Positions 32,931 through 44,674 of a stretch of 64,000 bases of DNA are shown piece by piece. Positions within the stretch are counted from its first letter, which is position 1, and each line of letters starts with the position of its first letter. Source of the stretch: Mesostigma viride. Lineage: Eukaryota > Streptophyta > Mesostigmatophyceae > Mesostigmatales > Mesostigmataceae. Under the pieces are notes generated by a model. That model was not told the DNA's origin, searched no databases, and saw only the letters and a list, made by a program, of their open reading frames with translations. The position numbers and the translations under genes are program-made. Location of the stretch: assembly GCA_009746045.1 (NCBI GenBank), contig RPFO01000715.1, positions 557,949 to 621,948 of the forward strand, given 5' to 3'.

Positions 32931-33999
32931 TGATCATGAGCTGTATGGCCGGCGGCAAGCTAGGTGGACTTCGTATAAAAAGCTTGCAGCTCATCCATGG
33001 GCGCGCCATTCATGCGGAAAAAATCGATAAGGACGCGTGCGGAATCAGGCGATCGAAGGCCAAGCTTCACGAAGGTTGAAGCATCTTGAGCTAGCAAGAG
33101 GCGGGAATGGAATGACCGCCTCCCCATGTCCAATGTCTCTGAATCGGGCATTTTCGATTTCCGCCGCGTGGCGTCATTTCGAGGTATACTGCACCGTGTA
33201 TGTGCAGCAGCGTTTGCGGCAATAAGGTCGTCCGTCGTGGGAGCGTCAAGAGCTGGATGTCCACGTGGCCTCGATTGCATGGGGCAGTAGCTGCGTACGA
33301 TCAATATCACGTATAAACTTGCGCACCGCAGGCTAAAGAAAGTAAGTAAGCCGCAGGCTAGGTCTATGTAGCCGCAAATGATATGGTTGCTGCTGGGCCG
33401 ACCGCCTCTGGAAGCCGAACAAATTCTGCGTCCATTCCAGTCGCAAACTATATCATAACGTGCATCTTTACGAGACGAAGCTAATGGTGCAAATCGCTTG
33501 CAATTCCGAGCTTGTTTGCTCAAGGAAGTCATGAGCATTCTTGTATATCACATATCGAACACGCGGACAAGATAACGGCAGGCTCGAGCTACCATGGTCC
33601 GGATTCTCCCAATTTTCTGGCCTGCGCTGGTTGTCTCCTTGATATCACATATCGTCACCATTTTCCGATGCATGCCTAGAGCCCCGGTGGATGACACCCA
33701 GGAAGTTTGTTGGCCTTAACGACTACTTGCTGCCAGACAGTCTTATCCTGCATTTCCCCCCTCACATGCAACAGAGGGGCCGATGCCCCCCATGTCTGCA
33801 TTGAGCTGATCGGTATACATGCGTGCATGGTTCAGCTACTACCATACCCACGAGTGGTCCCTCCCCCAAAAAGGTCGCCCTATGGTTTAGCAGTGGCCCA
33901 GGCCTCTCCAGTGAGAAGATGCCAGCCATGCTGGGCAGACCAGAGCCCTGTTGTGGCGGCCCTGATGTGTTCACCTGGTTGTTGCGGGCCAGGCTGACG
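32931..33999. other. No gene recognised; R2 insertion
   Basis: Region between the LINE-B remnant and the helicase 3' end. It holds the 84-bp R2 insertion. Some of it may be helicase 3' UTR or a further 3' exon, since GTAAGC lies just before the helicase stop. Confidence 0.45.
33558..33641 (-). mobile_element. R2 mini-insertion, 84 bp, 13-bp duplication
   Basis: ATATCACATATCG occurs at 33545-33557 and 33642-33654. The insertion ends GTTGTCTCCTTG on the plus strand. Confidence 0.88.
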
Positions 34000-36900
34000 T
34001 TACCGCGGGCTTACAGCAGGCTCATTCATGCCGATGAACGGTGCGATTGGTGCAACGTGCCTTCGAACTTTCTCGAATAGGTCATGGCTCAGCGCAGTGT
34101 CCCTGCTCACATTATCCCCCTCCTCCCGCACCAGCCTGCCCACTGCCAACATGGCCCCTTGCAGTGCCCACCAGCGTGGTGGCAGGATGAGCCGCTTCTT
34201 GGCACGCGTGCATGCAACGTACCACAGGTTCAGGCAGTCATTGGACCTTATTTCGAAGAGCGCCCGCATGTCGCTAGTCCACATGGCATTTCCCGCGTTG
34301 TACTGCCATTTGATTTCGTTGGGCTTCTGAACAGCTACCTTGTGCAGCTCGTCATAATCGTTGCAGACCTCGACATTGTCCCACTCGATCCCTTTGGCCT
34401 GCCAGGACAGCAATGTGCGCAAAGCCATGTGCAGGAGAAGCAGGACACAGAGAGCACGGTGAGTTCAGGCGCGAGGCACTGAGATATGGTTCAAAACGGA
34501 AACGGCTGATGAGCTGCTGCATCTGCCTTTTGGATAAGCAGGACGCCCGAATGACATCCCTTGCCGCTGCATTGGGCCCTGGGCCCTGGGCGAAAAAAAG
34601 CGACACCACCCTACCCCACCCATAGGCACTGGTCTGAACGCTTGGCCTTGGCAGACCGGTCGACCTTGGCTCTTCTTGCGAATGGATGCTGGTGCTGCAC
34701 CCATGGTTCCGCCGACTTTGCTGTAGCAATCAACAGCGTTACCAGTGCCCATGCCATGATACCATGAACCAAAGCCTTTTAGTGCTCCCGCAACTGGGGC
34801 CCAGCCTGGTGCCTCGCTTGGCCCGCCTGGCACACGCCAGCTGAGCACGGGGCCAGCTACAGTGCCTGCTTATCCACGATGTCAGGTGGGTCACCTATAA
34901 GGGTCCGCACAGGCGGACACAGTGTATGGCTGCATTGTCTCACCACCACCTGCACTGACAAGGGGGCAACTACCGCAGCAAAAAAAAATACCATGTACGC
35001 AGACAAGGTCCCTCCCCAAAGGTAGTGTGGGGCGCCACCACGGACAAACCTAGCCGAACAAAGTGTTTAGGGAAGTGTTGTACCGTGTTGTGCGTACCAA
35101 AGGCAAGCCATGAACCCGTGAATCGCCAAACTGTCCAAACATCTGCGCCGACGACATCATCGCGTGGCTCACCTGGTGACATGTCGAGAGGATGATGTCA
35201 GCATTCTCCTTGGCGTGCAGCGGGCCCAACACGCACTCTTGCATCGTGGCCACGACCTGCGGCAGCCGGTCCCCGTGCTGCTCAAGCATGGTCAGCTGCC
35301 CATAATACTCTGACAGCTCCAGATCACCCACTTCCTGCTCAAATTCAGCGAAGCTATCGTAAGGTTGGAAGCGGCGGGAGGATGGCTTGCGCCCGGAGAC
35401 CCTGCACTTGGGTGGATGGACCCGTGCGGTGGGGCCGGGCCAGCAAGGGGAAGGAGGGAAGGAAGATCCGTTGCGAAGCATGTTGCAGGGGAGGGCGGAG
35501 GCAGGAGGTGGGGGGAACATAATGAGGGGCTGAAGCAACGTATCCTACTTGGAGACTACCCTCCTAGCCAGCTTACACGTAGATTCTGCCCTGTATTTTA
35601 TGCGTGCCCATGTGCTGTTTTCATGTGGACCCGCGTCTTGGTTGGGTGAACAAGCATATCCGTAATCACAGGCTTGCATATTTTTGCCTGGGACACGCGG
35701 AGTGGGTCGGTGAACCCCCCTTGTTGGGTAGACAGGATGAAGCCCCTATCTTACAAGCTAAATTGCTGCTGCTTCACATGGGCCAACTTAGCAGCTAAGA
35801 TCTTGCTCGCAAGTTGCGCACTGTGGGGGAATGGGGGGGGGGGGGGGGAAGCCCTCTACACGCTTCTAGTCCATTTAGTGGTTTATCGCCGCTGGTTGAC
35901 CTCGAAAAGAAGCATCGTCGGGCACCTCATGGATGGCCGCGTCGCTGATGCAAGTATGCCCCATATATGCCCTCAATTGTGCAGCACCCTGCCAAGCGGT
36001 GACAACCACCTGTGCTCTTAAGATTGGGTACCTCACCAGTTTGTTGTACATATTCCTGAACATGCCTCCACATATTCCTGAACATGCCTCCACATATTCC
36101 TGAACATGCCTCCACATATTCCTGAACATGCCTCCACAAGATGTGCTGCACAGGCAGGCACGAACCATGCGAACATTTAATGCACGAACCATGCGAACAG
36201 TTAATGCCCTTTTCTGGAGACCCACGACTCAAAGTTATGCTGCCCCGCTTCTTGGCAGACCGAAAAAAGTTAAATACCAGCAGCAAGCAGGTTTTTAGTG
36301 CTTGGGCCCTTGGCTGAAACCAGGCATGTTGGTGACCTGGTCTGCTGAAAAGCGCTGATTGGCTCACAACCGAGCAAAACTGTTTTATATGCCAAGTACT
36401 GCGTATGAAGTGCGGCTATTTAACACGCTATTAAATACAGAATGTGCCTATTGCATACAGAATGTGCCTATTAAATACAGAATGTGCCTATTGCATACAG
36501 AATGTGCCTATTAAATACAGAATGTGCCTATTGCATACAGAATGTGCCTATTGCATACAGAATGTGCCTATTAAATACAGAATGTGCCTATTGCATATGC
36601 TTCTTGTGTGAATAGTGTGCATACTCCAAATGCTCTGATGTATCGAGAATGCCACATTCGCCTGCTACTGTGGAGGGCGCACCTCTTTCACATGCTACTG
36701 AAATAGCGGCAAAATGTGGTTGCATTGCCCTTTGGGGCCCAGGAGTAGCCAACGCGCGCCCAGCAGAGCTGCCTCGCCCACCCTTGTCAGGGCAAAATTT
36801 GTGCCATCACGAGACTGGCACAGGAAGCAAAGTCAGGCACACACGCAACCCTGAGAACAAACGATGCCGTTTCCACGCACAACCATGCGGCCATGCAAGG

Positions 36901-39900
36901 ACAGGCAGCGATTGGCTACAATTGCACGTGTGTCTGCATGGCAGCTACCCCTCTGCATCCCAATCTCAACACTCTCGTTGTTCGGAACAACGTCATTGTT
37001 CCGAACAACGTCACTGTGCATGTCCACGTCCACACCTGCCAGTGGACAGCCCATTTCACATCCATGGCTCTTGGTACCAACAACGACAGTCAATGTCACC
37101 AACTACGCTACCTTCAGCCAGCAAATGACACGGCCGGGATATGATACACTGGCCCCATCCAGCCCCCAACCACCACATTACACTCACCCACCATTTGCCC
37201 CACCCATCAGCCACCTCATTTGCCTACTCACTTCCACTCGTACAGGCCCAGCACGTGCTTGCACGCGATCTCGATGCGGTTCTCTGCCCCCACGTTGATG
37301 GCGATGCGCAGGCAGGGGTCATGCGCAAGTAGCTCTACCGCGCGCGAGATGAGCATCGCGTTGGAGCGCGCAACCACCGTCAGGGGGAGAGCCAGGGGGG
37401 GGCGGGGGCGCGGAGGGGGGGGGGCAGGCTGAGTAGCGGGGGGGCTCATGACCCCAGAGCTTTCATCTTCGCCTTCCTGTTTGACCTCATCGCCTTCATA
37501 TCTTTCCCCACCAGTGCCATATGTAACCCCACTGACATCACATACGGCTCCATTGCCTTCATACTTGACCCCATCGCCTTCACGTTTAACCCCCCCGCCT
37601 TCATGCTTGACCCCCCTGCCTTCATGCTTGCCCCCCCCCCCTTCGTACTTGACCTCACCGCGTTGGCGTTTGACACCACTGGCTTCATGTGTGACCCTCA
37701 CCGCTCCACCCACGTCTCCAGCAGCCACAGTACCGTTGCTGTCGTTGCCATGGCCGCCGCCCTCCAGCGTACCGCACAATGCTGCCGACGTCACACCCCT
37801 GATGCCCTCCATGGCACCCCCACCGCCCATGGTCCAGCCGCTGCCGTCCCCGTCGCCCCCGTTGGCCACCGCCGTAGCGGCTGGCGTGGTCCTTTCATTC
37901 TGCGATGCCGGTGTGCTGTAGCCATCAGGGACGAGGACATGGCTGGCCGCAGAGGGGGGGGGAGATGCCTCCTCCCGCCCCCTATGCCCTTGACCCCTTG
38001 CCGCCGCCTCGCTGATGTCATCGTTGCCACCGCCCTCGCTGTCAGCCTGGCCGCCAGCCACATTCCACACCGTGCCAGGGTCCCTGGCCACCCCCTGGAC
38101 CTTGTACATGTGGAAGTTTGACCCCTGCGGCGAGTTCTCCTTGATTTTGAGCAGCTGGTTGGCGATGCACGCGATGTTTGAGCCGAAGCGGAACGACTGA
38201 GTGGGCGGCGGGCGCAGCAATGAGGGGGAGGATCATGTGTGTGGGATGGGTGGATGGGCACGCGTCAGGAGATGCAACGTATTGCTGCCAGGGTGACCTG
38301 CGGGCGCAGCGGACAGCACCGCCTAACATGATGCAGCACGCACAAGGTGTGGGGTGTCTAGACTAAGAGGCAAACATCCCTGCTCTGCTGTAGTGGCGGA
38401 ACCCTGGGGGCGACGCTGGCCCCTGCCACGTACCCTGTTCCCTGGCCGTACATGGATGGCCCTTCCAACATACCAACCCTCTTCAAAGACAGCCCAGCCA
38501 GCCCTACCTTGGACAGTGCACATGTCTTATCTACAATACCTCGGAAAGTGCACCTGTCTTATCTACAATACCTAGGAAAGTGCACATGTCTTATCTACAA
38601 TACCTAGGAAAGTGCACGGTGGCGTTGTCTCTTGACGTGCGGCCACCGTATGTGCGCTCATTAACGCCATAGCACCCATAGCGAGCAGCCCATGCCAAGC
38701 AAGCGCTCTCATGGTCTCCCCTTCCCCTTCTGCTGCCATCCCCGCATACGGTCAGCCGGCTCCTCTTAGCCCACCCATGGCTAGGGTGGTGTACAGGGCC
38801 CCATCCCAGCAAACCAGTTTCCCACGGGTCCCGAGACAACAAGCACTGCTCATGTATACACAACGCGCACACACATTCATGGCAACGGCATACCGAACGC
38901 GCATGCTCCTGTGTGTGGCGGGCAACAAGCTGCGTGGTAGTGCGGTGTGGAATGGGTGCATGCGGGTGAGCTGGTGAACGGGGGCCGCGGCGTGCAGGCG
39001 TCGCTGCACAGAAGGCATCGCAAGGGCGTCACAGGGGTATGAGGACGCAAGCGCATAAGGACGGCAAAGGCTTCAAAAAGGCGAGGCCATGCAAAGGCAA
39101 GGTCATGCCAAGGCAAGGTCATGCAAAGGCGAGGCCATGCAAAGGCAAGGTCATGCAAAGGCAAGGTCATGCAAAGGCAAGGTCATGCAAAGGCAAGGTC
39201 ATGCAAAAGCGAGGCCATGCAAAGGCGAGGCCATGCAAAGGCAAGGTCATGCAAAGGCAAGGTCATGCAAAGGCGAGGCCATGCAAAGGCAAGGTCATGC
39301 AAAGGCAAGGTCATGCAAAGGCAAGGTCATGAAAAAGCGAGGCCATGCAAAGGCGAGGCCATGCAAAGGCAAGGTCATGCAAAGGCAAGGTCATGCAAAG
39401 GCGAGGCCATGCAAAGGCAAGGTCATGCAAAGGCAAGGTCATGCAAAGGCAAGGTCATGCAAAGGCGAGGCCATGCAAAGGCAAGGTCATGCAAAGGCAA
39501 GGTCATGCAAAGGCGAGGCCATGCAAAGGCCAGGCCATGCAAAGGCAAGGTCATGCAAAGGCAAGGTCATGCAAAGGCAAGGTCATGCAAAAGCGAGGCC
39601 ATGCAAAGGCGAGGCCATGCAAAGGCAAGGTCATGCAAAGGCAAGGTCATGCAAAGGCGAGGCCATGCAAAGGCAAGGTCATGCAAAGGCAAGGTCATGC
39701 AAAGGCGAGGCCATGCAAAGGCAAGGTCATGCAAAGGCAAGGTCATGCAAAGGCAAGGTCATGCAAAGGCGAGGCCATGCAAAGGCAAGGTCATGCAAAG
39801 GCAAGGTCATGCAAAGGCAAGGTCATGCAAAAGCGAGGCCATGCAAAGGCGAGGCCATGCAAAGGCAAGGTCATGCAAAGGCAAGGCCATGCAAAGGCAG

Positions 39901-41223
39901 GGAGCAGAAGGAAGGCAGGGGCAGCAACTTGTCACACGTTGACAACAAAACATTACAGAAGCACGTAGCTTAAGCAAGGGTCACAAACTGTGGCCATCAT
40001 CTATGCACGGGTTAACTTAAACGAGAACAGATACGATGCGGGTTGGATGCGGGGCAAGGCTGTTGCGGCGCGGGCGGGAAGGATAGCGCACAGGGGTTCA
40101 CCTGGGTCAGGCTGAAGGTGTGTGCCTGCAGGGAGTCCCTCAGCTTATTGAGGTAGGCTGGATTAGCGCCGCGGAACCCATAGATGCTCTGCGCCGCGTC
40201 ACCCACGATGTAGACCGCGTGCGGCTTGACGTGCGAGGAGGGAGCCGGCTGGGAACTGTGGGGACACAACGCCTTGCCCAGGGGCGACTGAGATCCCTGG
40301 GACCCCTGCGAGGAGCAGCCAGGCGGGCGCCCATCCGGGCGGTCGCATTGCTGCAGCACGAACGCGGACAGCATGCACTCGCTCATGTCCTGCGACTCGT
40401 CCAGCAGGATCACATCCCAGGGGAGGGACAGCCCCGCGAGCTGCGCCTGCTTCAGGTAGCAGTCGGGGGTGATGGGGATGGCCCCCTTCTTCATGAGCTC
40501 CCACACCTTGGCAGCCATGCGAACGTAGAAGTCGCCGTAGGGGACCTTGGAAATCTCGCCGTGCTTCAGCTTAGCCGGATAGTAGGTATAGTCAGGTCTG
40601 GGACTCGTCAACGCCTCTGGCGTCCCCTTGGAATTGTACCACTTCGCCAAGGTCTTGAAGATCCAATGGGATGCCAACCGCAAAGCCTTTTCAGGATTGG
40701 TGGGCTGCAGAAACGAAAGAATGTCGTGCTCGAGATGGGACCGGATGGCATTTGTGACAACGACGTCGGATGAGTATGCACTACGCTTAAACGACGCCGG
40801 GATGTCCCCATACCTCAAGGCGGCACCATGGAGTGTCATCGTCGAAAACCGCGGGCGCACCGGCATCCGTTCCTTGGCATCGGCCTTGGCAGCTCTGTTG
40901 TACACTAGGTAAATGACGCGGTGGTTCAGACTCAGAAGCACGGGCACCAACATTTCCAAGGTGGCCGTTTTACCTGTGCCAGGGCCCGCCGTAATGACCA
41001 CAGGCCCACGCTCGTTACGCCGCGCATGTTCCAGAATTTCCCGTTGTTCAGGCGTTGCTCGTTCATCCAGGCCGTCGTCAAGACGACGTCTCAACCGGCG
41101 TGGTTCTTGCTCATCCTCAACCTCCGAGAGGGCTTCATCCGCCTCGGATGGGGCATTCACATCCTCGTCAAGTTCAGAATCCCAGGCGGACAGCTCGCCA
41201 TCTGTCGGGTTTATCCATGCCAT
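34000..41223 (-). CDS. FBH1: FBH1-like UvrD-family (SF1A) DNA helicase
   Basis: Exons are 41223-40102, 38196-37232, 35401-35173 and 34398-34000, totalling 2715 nt (904 residues) with consistent phases. Helicase motifs appear in order: ATPEQ (Q motif, ~57), AGPGTGKT (Walker A, ~79-86), VILLDESQD (motif II), VGDAAQSIYGFRGA (motif III), then across the first junction SFRFGSNIA (motif IV), ARSNA, STCHQ|AKGIEWD (motif V, across the last junction) and NLWYVACTRAKKRLIL (motif VI). The block between ARSNA and motif V (DLELSEYYGQ...GDRLPQVV) fits FBH1 better than Srs2 or UvrD. FBH1 restrains RAD51 filaments at stalled forks. The N-terminus is acidic and no F-box is visible. About 190 low-complexity residues are inserted in exon 2. 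A GTAAGC four codons before the stop leaves a further 3' exon possible. Confidence 0.9.
36041..36137 (+). repeat. 22-bp tandem repeat, four copies
   Basis: ATTCCTGAACATGCCTCCAC is repeated in the second helicase intron (35402-37231). Confidence 0.8.
36424..36597 (+). repeat. 20-bp tandem repeat, about nine copies
   Basis: ACAGAATGTGCCTATT followed by either AAAT or GCAT; the two variants partly alternate. Same helicase intron. Confidence 0.85.
36977..37009. repeat. Perfect 14-bp inverted repeat, 5-nt loop
   Basis: GTTGTTCGGAACAA, CGTCA, then TTGTTCCGAACAAC, inside the second helicase intron. Confidence 0.85.
38517..38620 (+). repeat. 32-bp tandem repeat, three copies
   Basis: GTGCAC(A/C)TGTCTTATC, then TACAATACCT and GGAAA, in the first helicase intron. 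Confidence 0.8.
39068..39900 (+). repeat. 16-bp minisatellite with higher-order structure
   Basis: About 52 units of the AAAGGCAAGGTCATGC type occur with three main variants: AAGGTCATGC (A), GAGGCCATGC (B) and AAAAGCGAGGCC (C). Blocks such as C-B-A-A-B-A-A-A recur, so an eight-unit (128-bp) block was itself duplicated. The array sits in the first intron of the minus-strand helicase. Three overlapping plus-strand frames of 207-294 codons are artefacts. Confidence 0.92.
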
Positions 41224-42904
41224 TAAACTTCGTGCCGTCGATGCATGTTCTCACCCTAACGGGCGTCCCGGCAAATAGGGCTCGGTTGCCTGAAGGCTTT
41301 GAGCGACTGGCGAATGCTTAATTTCTAAGATATCACATGTTCATAGATGGCGCTCACGCAAATTTACAGTACTGTGTTACCGATACATCTCGAAGAATTG
41401 AGGAGGTCAGACTGACGTGCACCAGCTACCGCCACGTTAATTGGTGTGCGTTCATCGCTATTGATTGCTGAGACAATGCAAACAAGAGAAACGGAAGCAA
41501 CGGAACTATACTACTACCGATACAAATGACCCGTGAATTGTCAATTCATACCCCACGGCGATGTGACATAACTCAACTGGCTTCCACGGTCAGATAATGC
41601 GCCACGTAACCCCATAGCCTGTCACATTCACACCATTGCGTGGACCTAATGAGCCATGAGGGAATGGCTTACTCCCAATATACATCTCCGCTGGTCCATA
41701 ATTGGATAATAAGAAGTCCTACATGATAATAAGGATAAATAATACTAAATATGAATGAGAATAATAATTATAAGAAGAATACCCACTTACCCGAAAATTG
41801 TTAATTCATAAGGCGCGCTTACAATTATTCGAATCGGTACATACTCATGAGTCATGAGTCAGTCCTCTAGATATAGTCTCAAAAAAAAAAACACAGCCGG
41901 GCCAGGTGTGCTGCTATGGTACTCTCCATGACTGAGTAGGTACTTCCATGTGTTCCCATCCATGGGACTTCCCATGGATGTTGCATTAAGAATTTAGCCA
42001 TGCTACAAGTTTTGCGGGCTTCGCCCGCGACATTAGAGCTTGTACTTTTTGTGGCCGGTCCCCGGCCAGGGAGCCCCGGCTAGGGAGATGTGAGTCACCA
42101 CATACCTCCGTCGAGTGCCAAGTGGCACTAGTCCCGCCAAGGAGCGCGCGCTAGCTTTAGAGTTTCGACCACAAGATTCATGGAGTTTGGCAAAAGGGTG
42201 GAGGAAAAAAATCCGACATGCAATGATAGGCCTGTGAAGGTTCGAACCCAGTACGTCACGTGTAATTGTATGGTGAGGTGTGCCTTGGCGCCTGAAGTCT
42301 ACGTAGGCAGTTATAGAAGAAGTTGCACAATATGTACATTGCTAAAAAGGGACAAACTGCGCAACCGCGCAGTGGACGGACGGAGCTCGCGAACTACTTG
42401 CGGAGTTCAAGCTCCAGATTGACTGCTACCCCTGCACGGGAGCGCGATGCGCGCGGGGATGAGTGACCTCGCCAAACCCGCAGACACCAGGGGGAAATCG
42501 CTTACAAGCGGTGGAGCAGAGGAAAATCCACGTGTGAGCTTCCCGCGCGTTTGTAACGGGATTTTGTCAATGGAAAGTTTGGTCCAACAGCCCAAAAGTT
42601 TGCGACGGTTATATCTGGAGCTCGCGAACACAGGAAATCGCAGAGTTTTCTAGTAGGAGCCATCTGGGCATACGGACCTCTGCCAAATGGCTCATCTGGA
42701 TGTAACGCCTCAGAAACCTCAAAAATGGGGACGCCGTGGTTTGACCTTTTCGTGATTGGTCGCAACGAAATTTCGCGCAGCTCATTCGTCAAGCGGACCG
42801 TAAGTCGCGCCGCTGAGTGGCTGGAGCCGAAAGCCGTTCGACAGAGTGTTAGCTAAAATTGTGCCAAGGCTGCGTTTTACAAGCTTTAGTATATATGTTG
42901 ATCA
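41224..42904. other. No gene recognised
   Basis: Upstream of the helicase start, with an AT-rich part (41690-41800) and a poly-A run (41880-41891). No convincing coding frame was seen. The R1-like phrase CCCATGGATGTTGCATTAAG lies at 41975-41995. Confidence 0.5.
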
Positions 42905-43160
42905 AAGAGACAATGCCATGCTATGCCTATGCTGAGAGACGCTCTCTGTTGAGAAGCCATGCCCTAGCTCTTGTATAGCCATGATGATCTTCCTCCCCCA
43001 TGCCAGGATCCCCTTCGCTAGGTTGAACCCGAGACTACATCATCATGGTGGTGCCGGTGTCCTTGAGGCACCTAATTAATTAATTAATTAACTAATTAAT
43101 TAATTAATTAATTAATTAATTAGACTCGTGCTCCCGTTGGGGAGTCACGGAGCATTAACC
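42905..43160 (+). repeat. R1 segment, long (TTAA)n and opposed R1-like end
   Basis: R1 (GAGAAGCCATGCCCTAGC...) runs to 43070, then TTAATTAATTAA... for about 55 bp (43072-43126), then CTCCCGTTGGGGAGTCACGG in the opposite sense. Two elements seem to share one tail. Confidence 0.65.
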
Positions 43161-43284
43161 CCGATGGCTAGATGGATGGGTGCAAACAGTCCTACCGGTC
43201 TTTAGATCTATCTACATCAGCTACCTACGACATCTATCTAACAGCATTCTAACTACAACATCTATCTAGACAGCCTCACGCTGC
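43161..43284. other. Spacer with TCTATCTA-rich sequence
   Basis: Short low-complexity stretch (ACATCTATCTA repeats). Confidence 0.5.
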
Positions 43285-44010
43285 CCTAGGGGAAGTAAGT
43301 AAGTAAGTAAGTACTTGCGTGTCATGCGCAAAGGCATGCCACGGAGTACTATGCTAATCTCATTAGAAAAATAATTACACAAAAGTTTAAACAAATATCG
43401 TCTGCATCATCCCCCAACTAGATGGGGATGTAATCCTCATCCGAGCTGTCCTCTACTGTAATGGCAGACGAGGAGGTAGTGTAGCGGCTATCCTCAGGAC
43501 CAATAACCTCCACCTGCGGACTTCTACCCTGGCTAGCAACGGGCCGCGGGGCCCATGGGGAGAAAACAGGAGCATACCCCTCGGGGAGGTGCTTATCGCA
43601 GATGGCAGCCCATTTCTCCTTGTCAATCATGCGGGCGCTGAGTACGGATAGTCCCAGAAGCCCTGCATCTTCAAGCAGTTGTGTCACATAGGTCCGGGTC
43701 GCGCCGCGCCGGTGACCGGCGCGCGCAAGTTTGCCAGTGGGTTGCGATGGGGAGCTGTCTGGCGTGCCTCCCACGGGTTTGCACACGCGGGCGCTTCCCC
43801 ACAGGGGGGGGCTCGTTGTCCTCTATGACCTGGGCCCACTTGGCCTTGTCCATCATCTTCTTCCAAATCACAGAGAGGCCTAGGCCCCCCATGTCCTGTA
43901 CTAGCTGTTCTTTGAAGGTGCGGGCCTTGCGGCATCTAACATCACTGGGCCTGGCCCACGTCAGGAGGTGCCGGCCAGGCTGAGCTGGTCGCAGTCCTGC
44001 GGCGGGAGGC
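43285..44010 (-). mobile_element. LINE-B 3' end with (AAGT)n tail
   Basis: Minus-strand frames include RPAQPGRHLLTW and DLEEDDGQGQVGP-type blocks, RARMIDKEKWAAICDKHLPEGY and the C-terminus TVEDSSDEDYIPI with its stop at about 43418. The 3' UTR then runs to ACTTACTTACTTACTT (complement of 43294-43318). 5'-truncated near the R1 copy at 44011. Confidence 0.7.
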
Positions 44011-44195
44011 ACCTAGAGCAAGTGTTGCTTACATTCCACTCTTGCATGAAGTAGCCCAGAATGTATTAAAAGCCATATGCCCCTTCTCCGGGATATGTGC
44101 TACATGTACTCCCAACGGAGTTATTAAATTAAATTAAATATACTATAACATGCCTCTGTGGGGAGATCATGTAGCACATATTCCTTGATGGATGG
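44011..44195 (+). repeat. R1 3' end, (TAAAT)n tail and opposed R1-like end
   Basis: AATGTATTAAAAGCCATAT and CTCCCAACGGAGTTATT, then TAAATTAAATTAAAT, then ACATGCCTCTGTGGGGAGATC in the other direction. Confidence 0.65.
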
Positions 44196-44637
44196 GTGGA
44201 GTGGAAGGAGCCGCGTAATCGAACTAACCTAACTCTAAGCTATCTTGTCAAGAAAATCTTAACTACACTACTCATCAAAACGCCTCCTCCGCTTGGGGGG
44301 AGGTGGCTTGCCCACAGGGGCTGGTGTGTGAGCCTTGACAATCTTCTGCCACCGCGTCTTGTTCTGCATGGCAGTCCAAAGAAGGGAGAGAGAGTGGATG
44401 CGGTGTTCAAACTGGGCTGGGACCACTAGGTCGTCCAGCAACATCTGCGGAGAACTTTATGTTACTAATTAATTAATTAATTAATTAATTAATTAATTAA
44501 TGAGTCAGTCAGTCAACGCTGCTTATCATACACCCACCTACCCACCCCCCGCCAGGTGTCGCCAGGTGCCATCACTCCCGGCAAGCCAGCCAGTGAGTGC
44601 CTCGCCCCACCACCGACCATCGCCGCCCTGGCATGCA
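44196..44637. other. No gene recognised; (TTAA)n at 44465-44501
   Basis: A short degenerate segment precedes a 37-bp TTAA array and a TCAGTCAGTCAG run. Confidence 0.5.

Positions 44638-44674
<37 letters not shown>

Noticed and set aside
33762-33974. Possible last helicase exon after GTAAGC
   Set aside because: No acceptor and frame combination gave a convincing family match; left as a caveat only.
35875-35950. Extra helicase exon (SDAAIHEVPDDASFRG)
   Set aside because: Its ends do not give matching phases, whereas joining 37232 directly to 35401 keeps the frame and the family pattern.
36420-36600. CRISPR-like alternation of 20-bp repeats
   Set aside because: Contiguous tandem units without spacers, in a eukaryotic intron. 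No cas genes.
39045-39973. Plus-strand open frames of 207-294 codons (Met-Gln-Arg-Gln-Gly-His-Ala repeats)
   Set aside because: They read straight through a 16-bp minisatellite in a helicase intron on the other strand. Three frames are equally open.
42236-42252. tRNA T-loop-like GGTTCGAACCC
   Set aside because: No acceptor stem, D-arm or anticodon arm could be built around it.
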